Part shown: piece by piece, positions 38,307-47,037 of the stretch
Position numbering within the stretch: position 1 is the stretch's first letter
Layout of the letters: each line of letters starts with the position of its first letter
Notes under the pieces: generated by a model
Databases searched by the model: none
Seen by the model: only the letters and a program-made list of their open reading frames with translations
What the model was told of the DNA's origin: nothing
Program-made: the position numbers and the translations under genes
NCBI RefSeq assembly: GCF_018129405.1
Contig: NZ_JAFCLP010000002.1
Span: forward strand, 620,001 to 684,000
Origin: Bradyrhizobium iriomotense
Lineage (GTDB): Bacteria; Pseudomonadota; Alphaproteobacteria; Rhizobiales; Xanthobacteraceae
DNA length: 64,000 nt
Direction of reading: 5' to 3'

Positions 38307-39665
38307 TCACGCGATCAGCAAACTCAGCGCGGCACCTCTGAAGGCCCGGTCTTCGCGGCCACCTTGTCCGTGGCCGATCGCCCAATGCCGGGGCCACGCC
38401 AGCTGGTCCAGCCCTCGCGCCGTCGCAGAGGTGAAGGACGACCAGCGCGGAGAGTCGTGATGGCGGTAGAGGAGACCGCCGGGGCCCATATCCGGACAGA
38501 TCGCGACGTGAATATCAAAGCGGTCGCCTGCCGGAAGATCGGGTCCGAACCAATAGGTCGGGCTACGTCCCGGCTCACGACCAACGATGGCTGTCAGAGT
38601 TTGCCTCGGTCCCCGAAACCCAAGCCAGAACGGCGCGATCGAACCAGGCGCGAAAGCCGTGAAAATCGTCTGAGCCGATGCGACATCGGTGGCAGCACTT
38701 TGTCCCACCAGTCTCAGCTCGATCCTATCTCCGCTCTCCACACGTCCGCTGAACGGCGCTTCGGCTTCCCCGAGCGGCAGCTCCCTCCACCGGGCGGGAT
38801 CAGGATCGCGCAGCGGCCATTCCAACTTCTCCCTGACGGCGCCGTCAACGTCGAGCACCTGATAACGCAGGCCCTCCTCGTCAAGCGCAGCCTGAACGCA
38901 ATGCAGATACTCGACGCCTTCCGGCATCCTGTGAGCCGTTCCCGCGCCCGCAGTGCAAATCTGGAGGACACCGCGATGCGCCTGCACGTCGAAGGCGAGG
39001 ATGTGGCTGCACAGATAGGCAAGCACGTTTTCGTTCACCAGGATGTCCCAGAACGGGCGAGCGTATTCGTGGCCGATCTCGCGCTGATATGTCCCTGTAA
39101 AGCCGTTGATCGGAAACACCGGATGATGACCAAGGACGAGCTTATGCCGGGCATCACCATGCTCCCTGAGCGTTGCCTCCAGCCACGCCAGCTCGACATG
39201 GCCCTCACCGCCAAGCCCACTCCAGAGCGTGTTGACGAACACCATCAGGAGATCGCCACGCCTCACGAAGTATGACAGACCGGCTTGCCCCGGCGGCCCA
39301 TTGTCCGGCAGGTCCAGCACTGCGCGAAACACCGCCTCGCTCATCAAATCATAGGTCGTGTGATTGCCGGTCGTGTGCCACATCGGAATGGCCGCACGGT
39401 CGAGCCATGCCATTTCCGTATCCAGCCAATAGCGCCACTGCGCACGCAGCGCGTCCGGATCCGGCGTCAGTCCGATGATTTCATCGCCCGGAAAGAGAAC
39501 GAAGTCAGGCTGCGGTTCCAGGCGCTGAACGACTGCGTTGACCGAGGCGAAGGTCTTTTCGTGCAGGGCACCGGGCACGCCCGAACACGAGTCGCCATAC
39601 AACAGAAATTGGTGGCCCTTGCCGCGCGGCAGAAGCGCGGGAATGGAATTATTCGCAGAGGTCAT
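38307..39665 (-). CDS. Metallophosphoesterase (calcineurin-like)
   Basis: A 452-residue protein with degenerate-looking but complete calcineurin-like motifs: FLLYGDSCSG (D-x-C), FVLFPGDEIIG (G-D-x-x), WHTTGNHTTYD (G-N-H), LVLGHHPVFPING and a later His (SHILAFDVQAHRG). No signal peptide is seen. The C-terminal 150 residues form a beta-rich domain that may bind substrate. It hydrolyses phosphoesters, probably of a nucleotide or protein. It is convergent with the NUDIX gene. Confidence 0.88.
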   Translation of the reverse strand: MTSANNSIPALLPRGKGHQFLLYGDSCSGVPGALHEKTFASVNAVVQRLEPQPDFVLFPGDEIIGLTPDPDALRAQWRYWLDTEMAWLDRAAIPMWHTTGNHTTYDLMSEAVFRAVLDLPDNGPPGQAGLSYFVRRGDLLMVFVNTLWSGLGGEGHVELAWLEATLREHGDARHKLVLGHHPVFPINGFTGTYQREIGHEYARPFWDILVNENVLAYLCSHILAFDVQAHRGVLQICTAGAGTAHRMPEGVEYLHCVQAALDEEGLRYQVLDVDGAVREKLEWPLRDPDPARWRELPLGEAEAPFSGRVESGDRIELRLVGQSAATDVASAQTIFTAFAPGSIAPFWLGFRGPRQTLTAIVGREPGRSPTYWFGPDLPAGDRFDIHVAICPDMGPGGLLYRHHDSPRWSSFTSATARGLDQLAWPRHWAIGHGQGGREDRAFRGAALSLLIA

Positions 39666-39922
39666 GGCCTTCCATCGCGGTGTTTGGCCGCGAAGATGGC
39701 AATTTCCGGAACGGGTCGCAACCAGGCCTTGATCAGCTCTCGTCCGGCTCGGTGCCCTTGCTGCCGCAGAGATTGACGTCGTAGGTCGTCAGGTCCGTGT
39801 CAATGACGCGATTGTGCTGAGCGCGTCGCGAAAAACAAAAAATTCTTCCCGCCTCCCCCAATGGCGGAGTTCCCAGGCGTGCCTATGTCTTTGCGAACGA
39901 CACCCAGAACGGATACGGGGCG

Positions 39923-41248
39923 ATGGCACAACGGCAACTCAAGCTTGGCGCGTTCATGCGCCCGATCAGCATCCACACCGGCGCCTGGCGCTATCCCGGC
40001 GCCTGGCCCGACGCCAATTTCAACTTCAGTCACATCAAGCAGCTGATCCAAAAGCTCGAGGCCGGCAAGTTCGACGCCTTCTTCATGGCCGATCACCTGG
40101 CCGTCTTGAACATGCCGATCAATGCGCTCAAGCGCAGCCACACCGTGACCTCGTTCGAGCCGTTCACGCTGCTGTCGGCGCTCTCGGCGGTCACCGAACG
40201 CATCGGCCTGATCGCGACGGGCTCGACCACCTTCGACGAGCCCTATCACGTCGCGCGCCGCTTCGCCTCGCTCGATCATCTCAGCGGCGGCCGTGCGGGG
40301 TGGAATATCGTCACCACCTCGAACCCGGATGCGGCGCTGAATTTCGGCCTCGACGATCACATGGAGCACGCCGAGCGCTACAAGCGCGCCCGCGAGTTCT
40401 ACGACGTCGTCACGGGCTTGTGGGATTCCTTCGCCGACGATGCCTTCGTGCGCGACGTCGAGAGCGGCCTGTTCTTCGATCCCGCCAAGATGCACACCCT
40501 CGATCACAACGGCAAATATCTGAAGGTGCGCGGCCCCCTCAACATCGCCCGCCCCGTGCAGGGCTGGCCGGTGATCGTGCAGGCCGGCGCATCGGAAGAC
40601 GGCAAGCAGCTCGCGGCCGAGACCGCGGAAGCCGTGTTCACCGGCGGCGGCAGCCTGGCCGACGGCCAGAAGCTCTATGCCGACATCAAGGGCCGCATGG
40701 AGAAGATCGGCCGCGATCCCGAGCATCTCAAGATCCTGCCCGGCGCCTTCGTCGTGGTCGGCGACAGCGTCGATGAGGCCAAGGAGAAGCGTGCCCTGCT
40801 CGACAGCCGCGTGCATTACGACAGTGCCATCGCCTCGCTGTCCGTCATCCTCGGCACCGATGCCTCCGGCTTCGATCCCGATGGTCCCCTCCCCGAGATC
40901 CCCGAGACCAATGCCAGCAAGAGCGGCCGCCAGCGCATGGTTGATCTTGCCGCCCGCGACAAGCTCACCGTGCGCCAGCTCGCCCAGAGGGTCGGCGGCT
41001 ATGGCGGCCTCGCCTTCGTCGGCACCGCTAAAACCATCGCCGACCAGATGGAGGAATGGCTGGTCGGGCGCGGCTCCGACGGCTTCAACATCATGTTCCC
41101 GTTCCTGCCCGCGGGCCTCGACGACTTCGTCGACAAGGTCGTCCCGGAGCTGCAGAAGCGCGGGATTTTCCGCAAAGAGTATGAAGGGGCCACTTTGAGG
41201 GAGAATCTGGGTCTTCCCCGGCCGAAAAACCGGTTCTTTGAGGGGTAA
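39923..41248 (+). CDS. FMN-dependent monooxygenase, NtaA/SnaA/DszA family
   Basis: The 441-residue luciferase-like protein reads MAQRQLKLGAFMRPISIHTG, FDAFFMADHLAV and then IATGSTTFDEPYHVARRFAS plus LDHLSGGRAGWNIVTTSNPD, the signature of the NtaA/SnaA/DszA branch. It should use FMNH2 from a separate reductase to oxidise a sulfur or aminocarboxylate compound. No flavin reductase or transporter gene lies beside it, so the substrate cannot be deduced. It ends 124 bp before rpmG. Confidence 0.94.
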   Translation: MAQRQLKLGAFMRPISIHTGAWRYPGAWPDANFNFSHIKQLIQKLEAGKFDAFFMADHLAVLNMPINALKRSHTVTSFEPFTLLSALSAVTERIGLIATGSTTFDEPYHVARRFASLDHLSGGRAGWNIVTTSNPDAALNFGLDDHMEHAERYKRAREFYDVVTGLWDSFADDAFVRDVESGLFFDPAKMHTLDHNGKYLKVRGPLNIARPVQGWPVIVQAGASEDGKQLAAETAEAVFTGGGSLADGQKLYADIKGRMEKIGRDPEHLKILPGAFVVVGDSVDEAKEKRALLDSRVHYDSAIASLSVILGTDASGFDPDGPLPEIPETNASKSGRQRMVDLAARDKLTVRQLAQRVGGYGGLAFVGTAKTIADQMEEWLVGRGSDGFNIMFPFLPAGLDDFVDKVVPELQKRGIFRKEYEGATLRENLGLPRPKNRFFEG

Positions 41249-41372
41249 TCGGGCCGTTTCGGACAGATTTCCGGCCCTAAAACCTTGACATCAGGCGGTT
41301 TCTGGCTAGGTTGCCGGCCAACGCGGGCCGTTTGGCCGGCTCCAGATTCCCCAATTTTCTGAGGTTCAGAAC

Positions 41373-41540
41373 ATGGCCAAAGCGGTCACCATCAAGGTCA
41401 AGCTCGTGTCCTCGGCCGACACCGGCTTCTACTACGTCGCCAAGAAGAATTCGCGCACCATGACCGACAAGCTGGTCAAGAAGAAGTACGATCCGGTCGC
41501 GCGCAAGCACGTCGAATTCCGCGAAGCCAAGATCAAGTAA
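41373..41540 (+). CDS. rpmG: 50S ribosomal protein L33
   Basis: The 55-residue product begins [20 protein letters not shown], then [20 protein letters not shown] and ends VEFREAKIK. It is L33 of the form without zinc cysteines. GAGGTTCAGAAC precedes ATG 41373. A strong terminator follows 28 bp after the stop. Confidence 0.97.
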   Translation: MAKAVTIKVKLVSSADTGFYYVAKKNSRTMTDKLVKKKYDPVARKHVEFREAKIK

Positions 41541-41567
41541 GATCGCGGGATACGTTACGGACTTTTG

Positions 41568-41595
41568 ACGGGGCCTCACGGCCCCGTTTTTATTT
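41568..41595 (+). terminator. Rho-independent terminator of rpmG
   Basis: ACGGGGCC / GGCCCCGT, 8-bp stem with TCAC loop, followed by TTTTATTTT. Confidence 0.93.
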
Positions 41596-41704
41596 TGGCC
41601 GCTCTCGACCGCAGGACGCGCACCTCAGGGCGACGGCGAGACCCTGCGCTGCGTCCGAGGCACGAGAGCTGAGTTGCCGCCATCATCGGGGGCGCACTAA
41701 CACT

Positions 41705-44700
41705 TCAAATCAGCAAGTCATGAGCCCCATGTGCAATGGCAGGATGCGAACCGCTATTGCCGTGGTTGGCCGCGTGGTCGTCCAGCACACTGGTGATTAT
41801 CTGGACGATGATCTCGAGGTGCTTGTCCTGACCGGGCGGTACGTGCGCATCGAGCGGAGTATTGAGCACTTGAGACTCAACGACCGCGACGGGAGTGGAA
41901 GGAGTTGCCGCGCTATCGAAGCGGAACACCAGGTCTTCCGCGCCGCCGGTCGCGGCCGCAGTCTTAGCCGGCTGTGCGGCTTCCGATGCGATCGCCGCAG
42001 ATTGCGCCACCTGCTGCGAGTTTCCGTGTCCGGCATTATCGCCGCTTGCGACGCTCGGCTCGACAGTCTCGGCTGCGTCCGGTGCAGAGGTTGACTTGGA
42101 ATCGTGCCCCGAATTGCCGTGCTCAACGGCGACCGGCTCTGCCGTCTCCACTGCCGCTGACGCGTCCGCAGCCGGAGCGTCTTGCGCGTTGTCATTGCTG
42201 ACGCCGTTGCCAGGCATGGAGTCAGCTTCAGCCAGCTCCGTGACAGCCGCCTTTGCGGGCCCCGGCTCCGAAGCGTGATCCGAGTTGCCGCGGCTCGCGC
42301 TATCGTCCGTTGCGACGACCGGTTCGACGACGTCGGCTGCTTGCGGTCCGTTTGCGGAGTTTGGAGGTAAATCGTGCGCCGAGTTGCCGTGGTCCACGTC
42401 GGCCGCCTCGGCCGTCTTCTTGTCATTGCCGACACCGTTGCCGGGTGTGGAGTCAGCTTCAGCCAGCTCCGTAACAGCCGCCTTTGCAGGCCCCGGCTCC
42501 GAAGCGTGATCCGAGTTGCCGTGGCTCGCGCTGTCATCCGTTGCGACGACCGGTTCGACGACGTCGACTGCTTTCGGTCCGTTTGCGGAGTCTGGGTGTA
42601 GATCGCGCGCCGAGTTGCCGTGGTTCTCGTCGGCCGCCTCGGCCGTCTTCTTGTCATTGCCGACACCGTTGCCCGGTGTGGAGTCAGCTTCAGCCAACTC
42701 CGTAGCTGCCGCCTTGGCAGACCCCGGCTCCGAAACGTGCTGCGAGTTTCCGTGGCCCGCGTTAGCGGCCGTTGCGACATCCGGCTGAACACTCTCGGCT
42801 GCTTCCGCTGCGTTTGCAGAGTTCGAGTGCTCGGAGTTGCCGGGCTCCACGCCGCTTGATTCTGCCTTTTTCGCCGCCCCCTGCGAACCGTCATGCTCAT
42901 TGTCATTGCCGACGCCATTGCCCGGTTTGGAGTCAGCTTCAGTCGCCTCCGTGGTAGCCGCCTTTGCAGGGTTTGAGTTCTCGGACTTGCCGTGGTCCAC
43001 GTCGGCCGTCTCTGCCGTCTTCTTGTCATTGCCGAGACCGTTGCCCGGTTTGGAGTCGGCTTCAGTCGCCTCCGTGGTAGCCGCCTTTGCAGGGTTTGAG
43101 TTCTCGGACTTGCCGTGGTCCACGTCGGCCGTCTCTGCCGTCTTCTTGTCATTGCCGAGACCGTTGCCCGGTTTGGAGTCGGCTTCAGTCGCCTCCGTGG
43201 TGGCCGCCTTTGCAGAGTTTGAGTGCTCGGATTTGCCGTGGTCCACGTCGGCAGTCTCTGCCGTCTTCTTGTCATTACCGACGCCGTTGTCCGGTTTGGA
43301 GTCAGCTTCAGTCGACTCCGTGGCGGCCGCATTTGCAGAGTCTGAGTGCTCGGATTTGCCGTGGACCACGTCGGCCGATTCTGCCGTCTTCTTGTCATTA
43401 CCGACGCCGTTGTCCGGGTCGGAATCAGCTTCTGTCGACTCCTTGGCTGCGGCCCTTTCAGATCCTTGCTCCGAAGCGTGCTCAGAGTTACCGCGGCCCG
43501 CGTTGTCGCCCGTTATCACGCTCGGTTGGATGATCTCGTTCAGCCCAGTCGGCGATACGCCGGTGCCCGCATTGATCGGCTCACTCTTCAATGTGGGATT
43601 TTCAACTGCCGCAACCTTCACGCTATGAGCAAGCACGATCGATGATGTGTGAGCCGACACGGCAGACGCGCCACCGCTCTCTTCCGTTGCATCCGCCGTA
43701 TCGCTAGCGAAACTTCTCGACCTCGTCGACGCCCCGAATCCGGTCCGGGTCTGCCCGAATTGAAACCGCAGGCCGTCGTCGGCCCGAAGATTCCAGACCC
43801 CGGCCGTCTCGAGTGTGCTCTCGCCCGACCCGACAATGCCATGGACATTGTCGGTGCTCAGGACAGCCTCATCGGTTGCGGCCGCCGATATCAGCGCTTC
43901 TTCGAGCTGCTCCAGGGTGATTGCGACAGCCGTGCCCTCTGGCTGGCCGACGAAATCCGGCTCCGCAATGGATACAATCCCCTGCAGATGGATTTCCACC
44001 AGGCCGCGATCGCCGATATCGAGACTATGATCGGTCGAATTCACATAGACGATCGTTTCATTGGTCGCCGAGTTGTAGATCCAGGCGAGAGTATGTGGCG
44101 GTATGGACTTGCTTGCCGCTGTCATATGCAGCCAGGCAAGCGCTCCGAAAGCCGCAAGATTGATCCTGCTCGACCCGGATGCGAAATCGAAGACAGCGTC
44201 GGAAGAGGTCGAATTGGAATCGATCGCGGTGCGATGAACAATTTTTTCATCGACGTTGCTGCCCGTCAGTTGATCGCTTCTATCTCCGCCGGCACCGGCA
44301 TCGTGACCGTCCAACAAGCCAAGAGATTTTTGGTTGTCACCCGCGGCGCCATCGCCCATCTGGCTCCGGGCAGCTTCTCCAGCGACGCCTTCGTTTCCAG
44401 GGGCCACAGAGGCGGAAGGCAGGCGGGAATCCTGCGCAAGGAAACCCGGGGCTGAGTGGCCGATATGATTGACGTCGGCATCGGTGATCGCGGCCACTTT
44501 CGTCGTCGCATTCTCTCCGGTGACGGTCACGAAGCCGTCGAGCGACGCTTTGCCTGGGTCATGCGTCTGTGCGGCGGCGAGATTGGGGTCGTGCAGTGCG
44601 TAGATCAATGCACCGGCGAGCGTGGCGAAGGTGCCATACCCTCCCTGAATCGACATCGGATTGGAAGCAAGCCGCGGGACCAGATGGTCCGGGGCCGGGT

Positions 44701-45790
44701 CACCTCCAATCTGGGTGTCGCCAGCTCCTCGCAGTACAAGCGTTGGAAGATTGGGCGTGCTCGATCCCACAGGACCGTGGTCTTTCCACGGTTTGGCGCC
44801 AACAGACTGCTCAGCCGCGCGCAGCGCCTCCATTGCCGCCGCCGGGTTCGTGACCTGGCTCACCTTCGCAAACAAGTCTCTCTGGGCGAGCGCGGGCGTC
44901 TCGGCGGATTCCCAGACGATGAGGTGCCGGAGAATTGCCTTCTTCCAGGGCTCATATTCGGCGTGCTCTCCCGCATGGCCGATGCCGCTATCGTTCGCAA
45001 ACACGTCGTTCGCAGACACGTCGTTCGCTTCCGACGCCTTGAGTTCGTCCGCAATTGCAAGCGCCAGAAGGGCCAGCGAGAGCGTGAAGGCGGAGGTGCG
45101 TTGCAACAATGCGATGGTCGCGAGCACCGTTCTGTTGGTGATCTCAAGCTTCTGAAAAATATTGTACAGGTGGACCTTGACCGTCCCTTGGGAAACGTTG
45201 AGCTGGCGCGCGATCTCCTTGTTCGACATTCCTTCCGACACCAGTCGTACAATTTGACGTTCCCGGTGCGTCAATAGCTCCAGCATCTTTTCAATTTTGC
45301 CGCCGTCAGCCTTGCCGGTTGGCGAGAAATCGGACTGCTCGAGCGACACACCACGCTTCGCCATCAGCCTCAGTGATCGCAGCATCGTGTCGGGGGAGGC
45401 ATACTTCGAAATTGCGCTGCAGGCGCCAGCAGCAATAGCTGCGGTCAGATCCTGGCCGGTGTCGGACTCGGTGAAGAACACCAGGCGCGTGGGAAGATTC
45501 TCAGCCTTCGCAATCGCCAGGATCTCGGAGACCGACAGATCCGGCAGCGTGTCAGCAAGAAGCGCGACGTCGGGTGTCAAATTCCTGATAGCTTCGAGGC
45601 AGCTGGTCCCATCGCTGGCCGATGCGACTACGTCGAAGTCCTGCTGTGGCCCGAATACCGACCTCAGTCCCTGTAGAACAATCGGTTGTCGATCGACGAT
45701 CACAAGGCGGATGCGCTGAAATACCGCCTGCTTCGCAGTGACATCTAACATGGACCCTGCCTCGGCCCGGCGATCTATGTCCTTCGGCAT
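41705..45790 (-). CDS. LuxR/NarL-type regulator fused to a membrane segment, an RTX-like domain and long tandem repeats (1361 aa)
   Basis: Residue numbers count from ATG 45790; ATG 45751 (M14, behind GAGGCAGGG) may be the real start. Residues 27-140 are a receiver domain with a changed active site: the acidic pair reads VDRQ (D33, R34) and the phospho-Asp position is Ala (A79 in DVALLADTLPD), while T107 and K129 remain. Residues 168-225 are a LuxR helix-turn-helix (LTHRERQIVRLVSEGMSNKE, IARQLNVSQGTVKVHLYNIF). A hydrophobic segment follows (TSAFTLSLALLALAIADEL, 232-250). Residues ~530-612 resemble RTX/serralysin C-terminal domains (AVFDFASGSSRINLAAFG; LVEIHLQGIVSIAEPDFV). From ~765 to ~1300 come 41-residue and 77-residue repeats rich in Asp, Glu, Asn, Ser and His (GNGVGNDKKTAE, HGNS). 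It looks like a membrane-tethered regulator with a large outside part; that is inference. Confidence 0.85.
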   Translation of the reverse strand: MPKDIDRRAEAGSMLDVTAKQAVFQRIRLVIVDRQPIVLQGLRSVFGPQQDFDVVASASDGTSCLEAIRNLTPDVALLADTLPDLSVSEILAIAKAENLPTRLVFFTESDTGQDLTAAIAAGACSAISKYASPDTMLRSLRLMAKRGVSLEQSDFSPTGKADGGKIEKMLELLTHRERQIVRLVSEGMSNKEIARQLNVSQGTVKVHLYNIFQKLEITNRTVLATIALLQRTSAFTLSLALLALAIADELKASEANDVSANDVFANDSGIGHAGEHAEYEPWKKAILRHLIVWESAETPALAQRDLFAKVSQVTNPAAAMEALRAAEQSVGAKPWKDHGPVGSSTPNLPTLVLRGAGDTQIGGDPAPDHLVPRLASNPMSIQGGYGTFATLAGALIYALHDPNLAAAQTHDPGKASLDGFVTVTGENATTKVAAITDADVNHIGHSAPGFLAQDSRLPSASVAPGNEGVAGEAARSQMGDGAAGDNQKSLGLLDGHDAGAGGDRSDQLTGSNVDEKIVHRTAIDSNSTSSDAVFDFASGSSRINLAAFGALAWLHMTAASKSIPPHTLAWIYNSATNETIVYVNSTDHSLDIGDRGLVEIHLQGIVSIAEPDFVGQPEGTAVAITLEQLEEALISAAATDEAVLSTDNVHGIVGSGESTLETAGVWNLRADDGLRFQFGQTRTGFGASTRSRSFASDTADATEESGGASAVSAHTSSIVLAHSVKVAAVENPTLKSEPINAGTGVSPTGLNEIIQPSVITGDNAGRGNSEHASEQGSERAAAKESTEADSDPDNGVGNDKKTAESADVVHGKSEHSDSANAAATESTEADSKPDNGVGNDKKTAETADVDHGKSEHSNSAKAATTEATEADSKPGNGLGNDKKTAETADVDHGKSENSNPAKAATTEATEADSKPGNGLGNDKKTAETADVDHGKSENSNPAKAATTEATEADSKPGNGVGNDNEHDGSQGAAKKAESSGVEPGNSEHSNSANAAEAAESVQPDVATAANAGHGNSQHVSEPGSAKAAATELAEADSTPGNGVGNDKKTAEAADENHGNSARDLHPDSANGPKAVDVVEPVVATDDSASHGNSDHASEPGPAKAAVTELAEADSTPGNGVGNDKKTAEAADVDHGNSAHDLPPNSANGPQAADVVEPVVATDDSASRGNSDHASEPGPAKAAVTELAEADSMPGNGVSNDNAQDAPAADASAAVETAEPVAVEHGNSGHDSKSTSAPDAAETVEPSVASGDNAGHGNSQQVAQSAAIASEAAQPAKTAAATGGAEDLVFRFDSAATPSTPVAVVESQVLNTPLDAHVPPGQDKHLEIIVQIITSVLDDHAANHGNSGSHPAIAHGAHDLLI
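42221..42682. repeat. Two tandem 231-bp units inside the LuxR/RTX gene
   Basis: The anchor GTCAGCTTCAGCCA recurs at 42221, 42452 and 42683, exactly 231 bp apart, encoding near-identical 77-residue blocks (ELAEADSTPGNGVGNDKKTA ... EPGPAKAAVT). Confidence 0.9.
42945..43436. repeat. Four tandem 123-bp units inside the LuxR/RTX gene
   Basis: The anchor GCCTCCGTGG (or GACTCCGTGG) recurs at 42945, 43068, 43191, 43314 and, changed, 43437, exactly 123 bp apart. Units 42945-43067 and 43068-43190 are almost identical. Each encodes 41 residues (ATEADSKPGNGLGNDKKTAE and so on). Confidence 0.93.
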
Positions 45791-45813
45791 ATGGCCGGGG
45801 CCGGGTCGGGGTA

Positions 45814-45828
45814 TTAAAATACAATTAA
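45814..45828. promoter_or_regulatory. CtrA-type box TTAA-N7-TTAA
   Basis: TTAA-AATACAA-TTAA lies 24 bp upstream of ATG 45790 of the LuxR/RTX gene and 90 bp upstream of the divergent SnoaL-like gene. It fits the CtrA half-site pair and spacing, though the final C of the consensus is absent. AT-rich chance occurrence is possible. Confidence 0.4.
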
Positions 45829-45917
45829 TCGTTTGGAGAAAGAGGCTTAGCGGGGTTAACCCGACCTAAAATTGCAAGTTTTGACGATATGGTTATGACG
45901 GTATGCAGGTAAGAAAT

Positions 45918-46247
45918 ATGTCCTTTGACCCGATGGGCGTTGCGGTTGACTGGCTCGATGCCTACCGCGCGGGCGATATCGAAGCGATCCTGGAAATGTA
46001 TGCCGACGATGCCGTGGTCCATTGCGGCTGCGGCTGCGTCAAGACCATTACCGGCCGCGAGGCATTGCGTGCCTATTGGGTCGATCGCCTCCGGGAATAT
46101 CCGGCAGGCACGTTGGACGATCTCAATCCCTACCACGACGGGACCATTCTCTCCTACATCACGAGTGCCGGCGTCATGAGCGCGCTTTTTGCGTTTGACG
46201 ACGCCGGGAGGATCAAGGAGTTGGACTGCAGTCCCCCCCACCACTAG
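45918..46247 (+). CDS. SnoaL/NTF2-like protein (109 aa)
   Basis: From ATG 45918 (site AGGTAAGAAAT) the product starts MSFDPMGVAVDWLDAYRAGD and continues IEAILEMYADDAVVHCGCGC. The alpha-helical start W-L-x-A-Y-R-A-G-D-I-x-A-I-L-x-M-Y-A-D-D-A is the NTF2/SnoaL cone-fold signature. A C-G-C-G-C cluster in the second strand is unusual and could bind metal or form disulfides. It may be an enzyme or a small-molecule-binding protein. It is divergent from the LuxR/RTX gene. ATG 45903 is the alternative start. Confidence 0.85.
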   Translation: MSFDPMGVAVDWLDAYRAGDIEAILEMYADDAVVHCGCGCVKTITGREALRAYWVDRLREYPAGTLDDLNPYHDGTILSYITSAGVMSALFAFDDAGRIKELDCSPPHH

Positions 46248-46368
46248 ACCCGCGGCGTCATCCAGGCCCGCTTGTTCACTAGCGGTCAGTCAGGCTGGCG
46301 CAATGCGCCATCGTCGGCCGCTTGAACGCCGGCATGAGGGAAGCTTGCCAGGCCGGAGAAAGCGGCCG

Positions 46369-47037
46369 TCAGGCGTCGATCCTGGCGAGAGCGCCACGGT
46401 CGACCAGCTCGAGCCGCCGCTGCGTATTTCCGTCAAAGCGCAGCAGTCCTTCGTCTCGCAGGATCGAAAGCGCCCGGGACACGGTCTCCAGGGTCAGTCC
46501 GAGATAATCGGCGATGTCGCGGCGATTCATCGGCAAGATCATCACGTCCGGATGCTGCAGCCGCTCATCCATTTCGAGAAGGAATGCCGTCACCCGCTCG
46601 AGCGATGTCTTTCGGCCGAGGAGAAGCATGTGGCTCTCGGCGTGCTGAAGATTCTGGGTGACGAATTTGATGAGGTCCTTGGTACCCGCGCCTCCATTTC
46701 GCACCGCCTCTAGAATGCTGCTGCGCCGCATGAGGTGGACATTGGTTTCGACGATCGCTTCAGCCGTAAAACGGTGAATTGTCTCATTCTCGAATCCGAA
46801 CATGTCGCCGGGCAGGTGGAACGCGTTGATCTGACGGCGACCGTCCGGGAGAAGCTTGTAGGTGCGCACCGCGCCGGAGATGATCTGGTAGACGTATTCG
46901 GGCTCTTCGCCCTCGCCAAAAATCTCGAAGCCCCTGCGATACCTGAATTCGCAGCAAGACATCATCCGCTCACCGGCCAGAGCAGCGAGCTGCCCGTCGA
47001 TTTGCATGCGGGGTGCGGCATTGATCCTCACCAGCAT
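46369..47037 (-). CDS. Crp/Fnr-family regulator, FixK-like
   Basis: From ATG 47037 (site GGAGGTCGAACA) the product has 222 residues. A cyclic-nucleotide-binding-type beta barrel (EIFGEGEEPEYVYQIISGAV, HLPGDMFGFENE) precedes the helix-turn-helix ILPMNRRDIADYLGLTLETV, which is near-identical to FixK proteins. It lacks the N-terminal Cys cluster of FNR, so it does not sense O2 directly through Fe-S. As I recall, FixK2 of B. japonicum has a redox-active Cys just before this helix; here the position reads Asn (PMNRR). FixK proteins bind TTGAT-N4-ATCAA; two such boxes are in this window (1689, 47263). The longer frame to 47064 is not favoured. Confidence 0.93.
   Translation of the reverse strand: MLVRINAAPRMQIDGQLAALAGERMMSCCEFRYRRGFEIFGEGEEPEYVYQIISGAVRTYKLLPDGRRQINAFHLPGDMFGFENETIHRFTAEAIVETNVHLMRRSSILEAVRNGGAGTKDLIKFVTQNLQHAESHMLLLGRKTSLERVTAFLLEMDERLQHPDVMILPMNRRDIADYLGLTLETVSRALSILRDEGLLRFDGNTQRRLELVDRGALARIDA

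Noticed and set aside
39733-39860. Minus-strand stub ending VIDTDLTTYDVNLCGSKG..DES
   Set aside because: It reads like the C-terminus of a protein but no start codon or upstream part exists before a stop; too short to call.
41797-43398. 533-codon minus-strand ORF, very Arg/Thr-rich
   Set aside because: Frame-shifted shadow of the repeats in the LuxR/RTX gene.
42221-43436. Possible CRISPR array because of regular spacing
   Set aside because: Units of 123 and 231 bp are repeats without unique spacers and encode protein in frame.
42837-43628. 263-codon plus-strand repeat ORF
   Set aside because: Antisense of the 123-bp repeat array; appears repetitive only because the true gene is.
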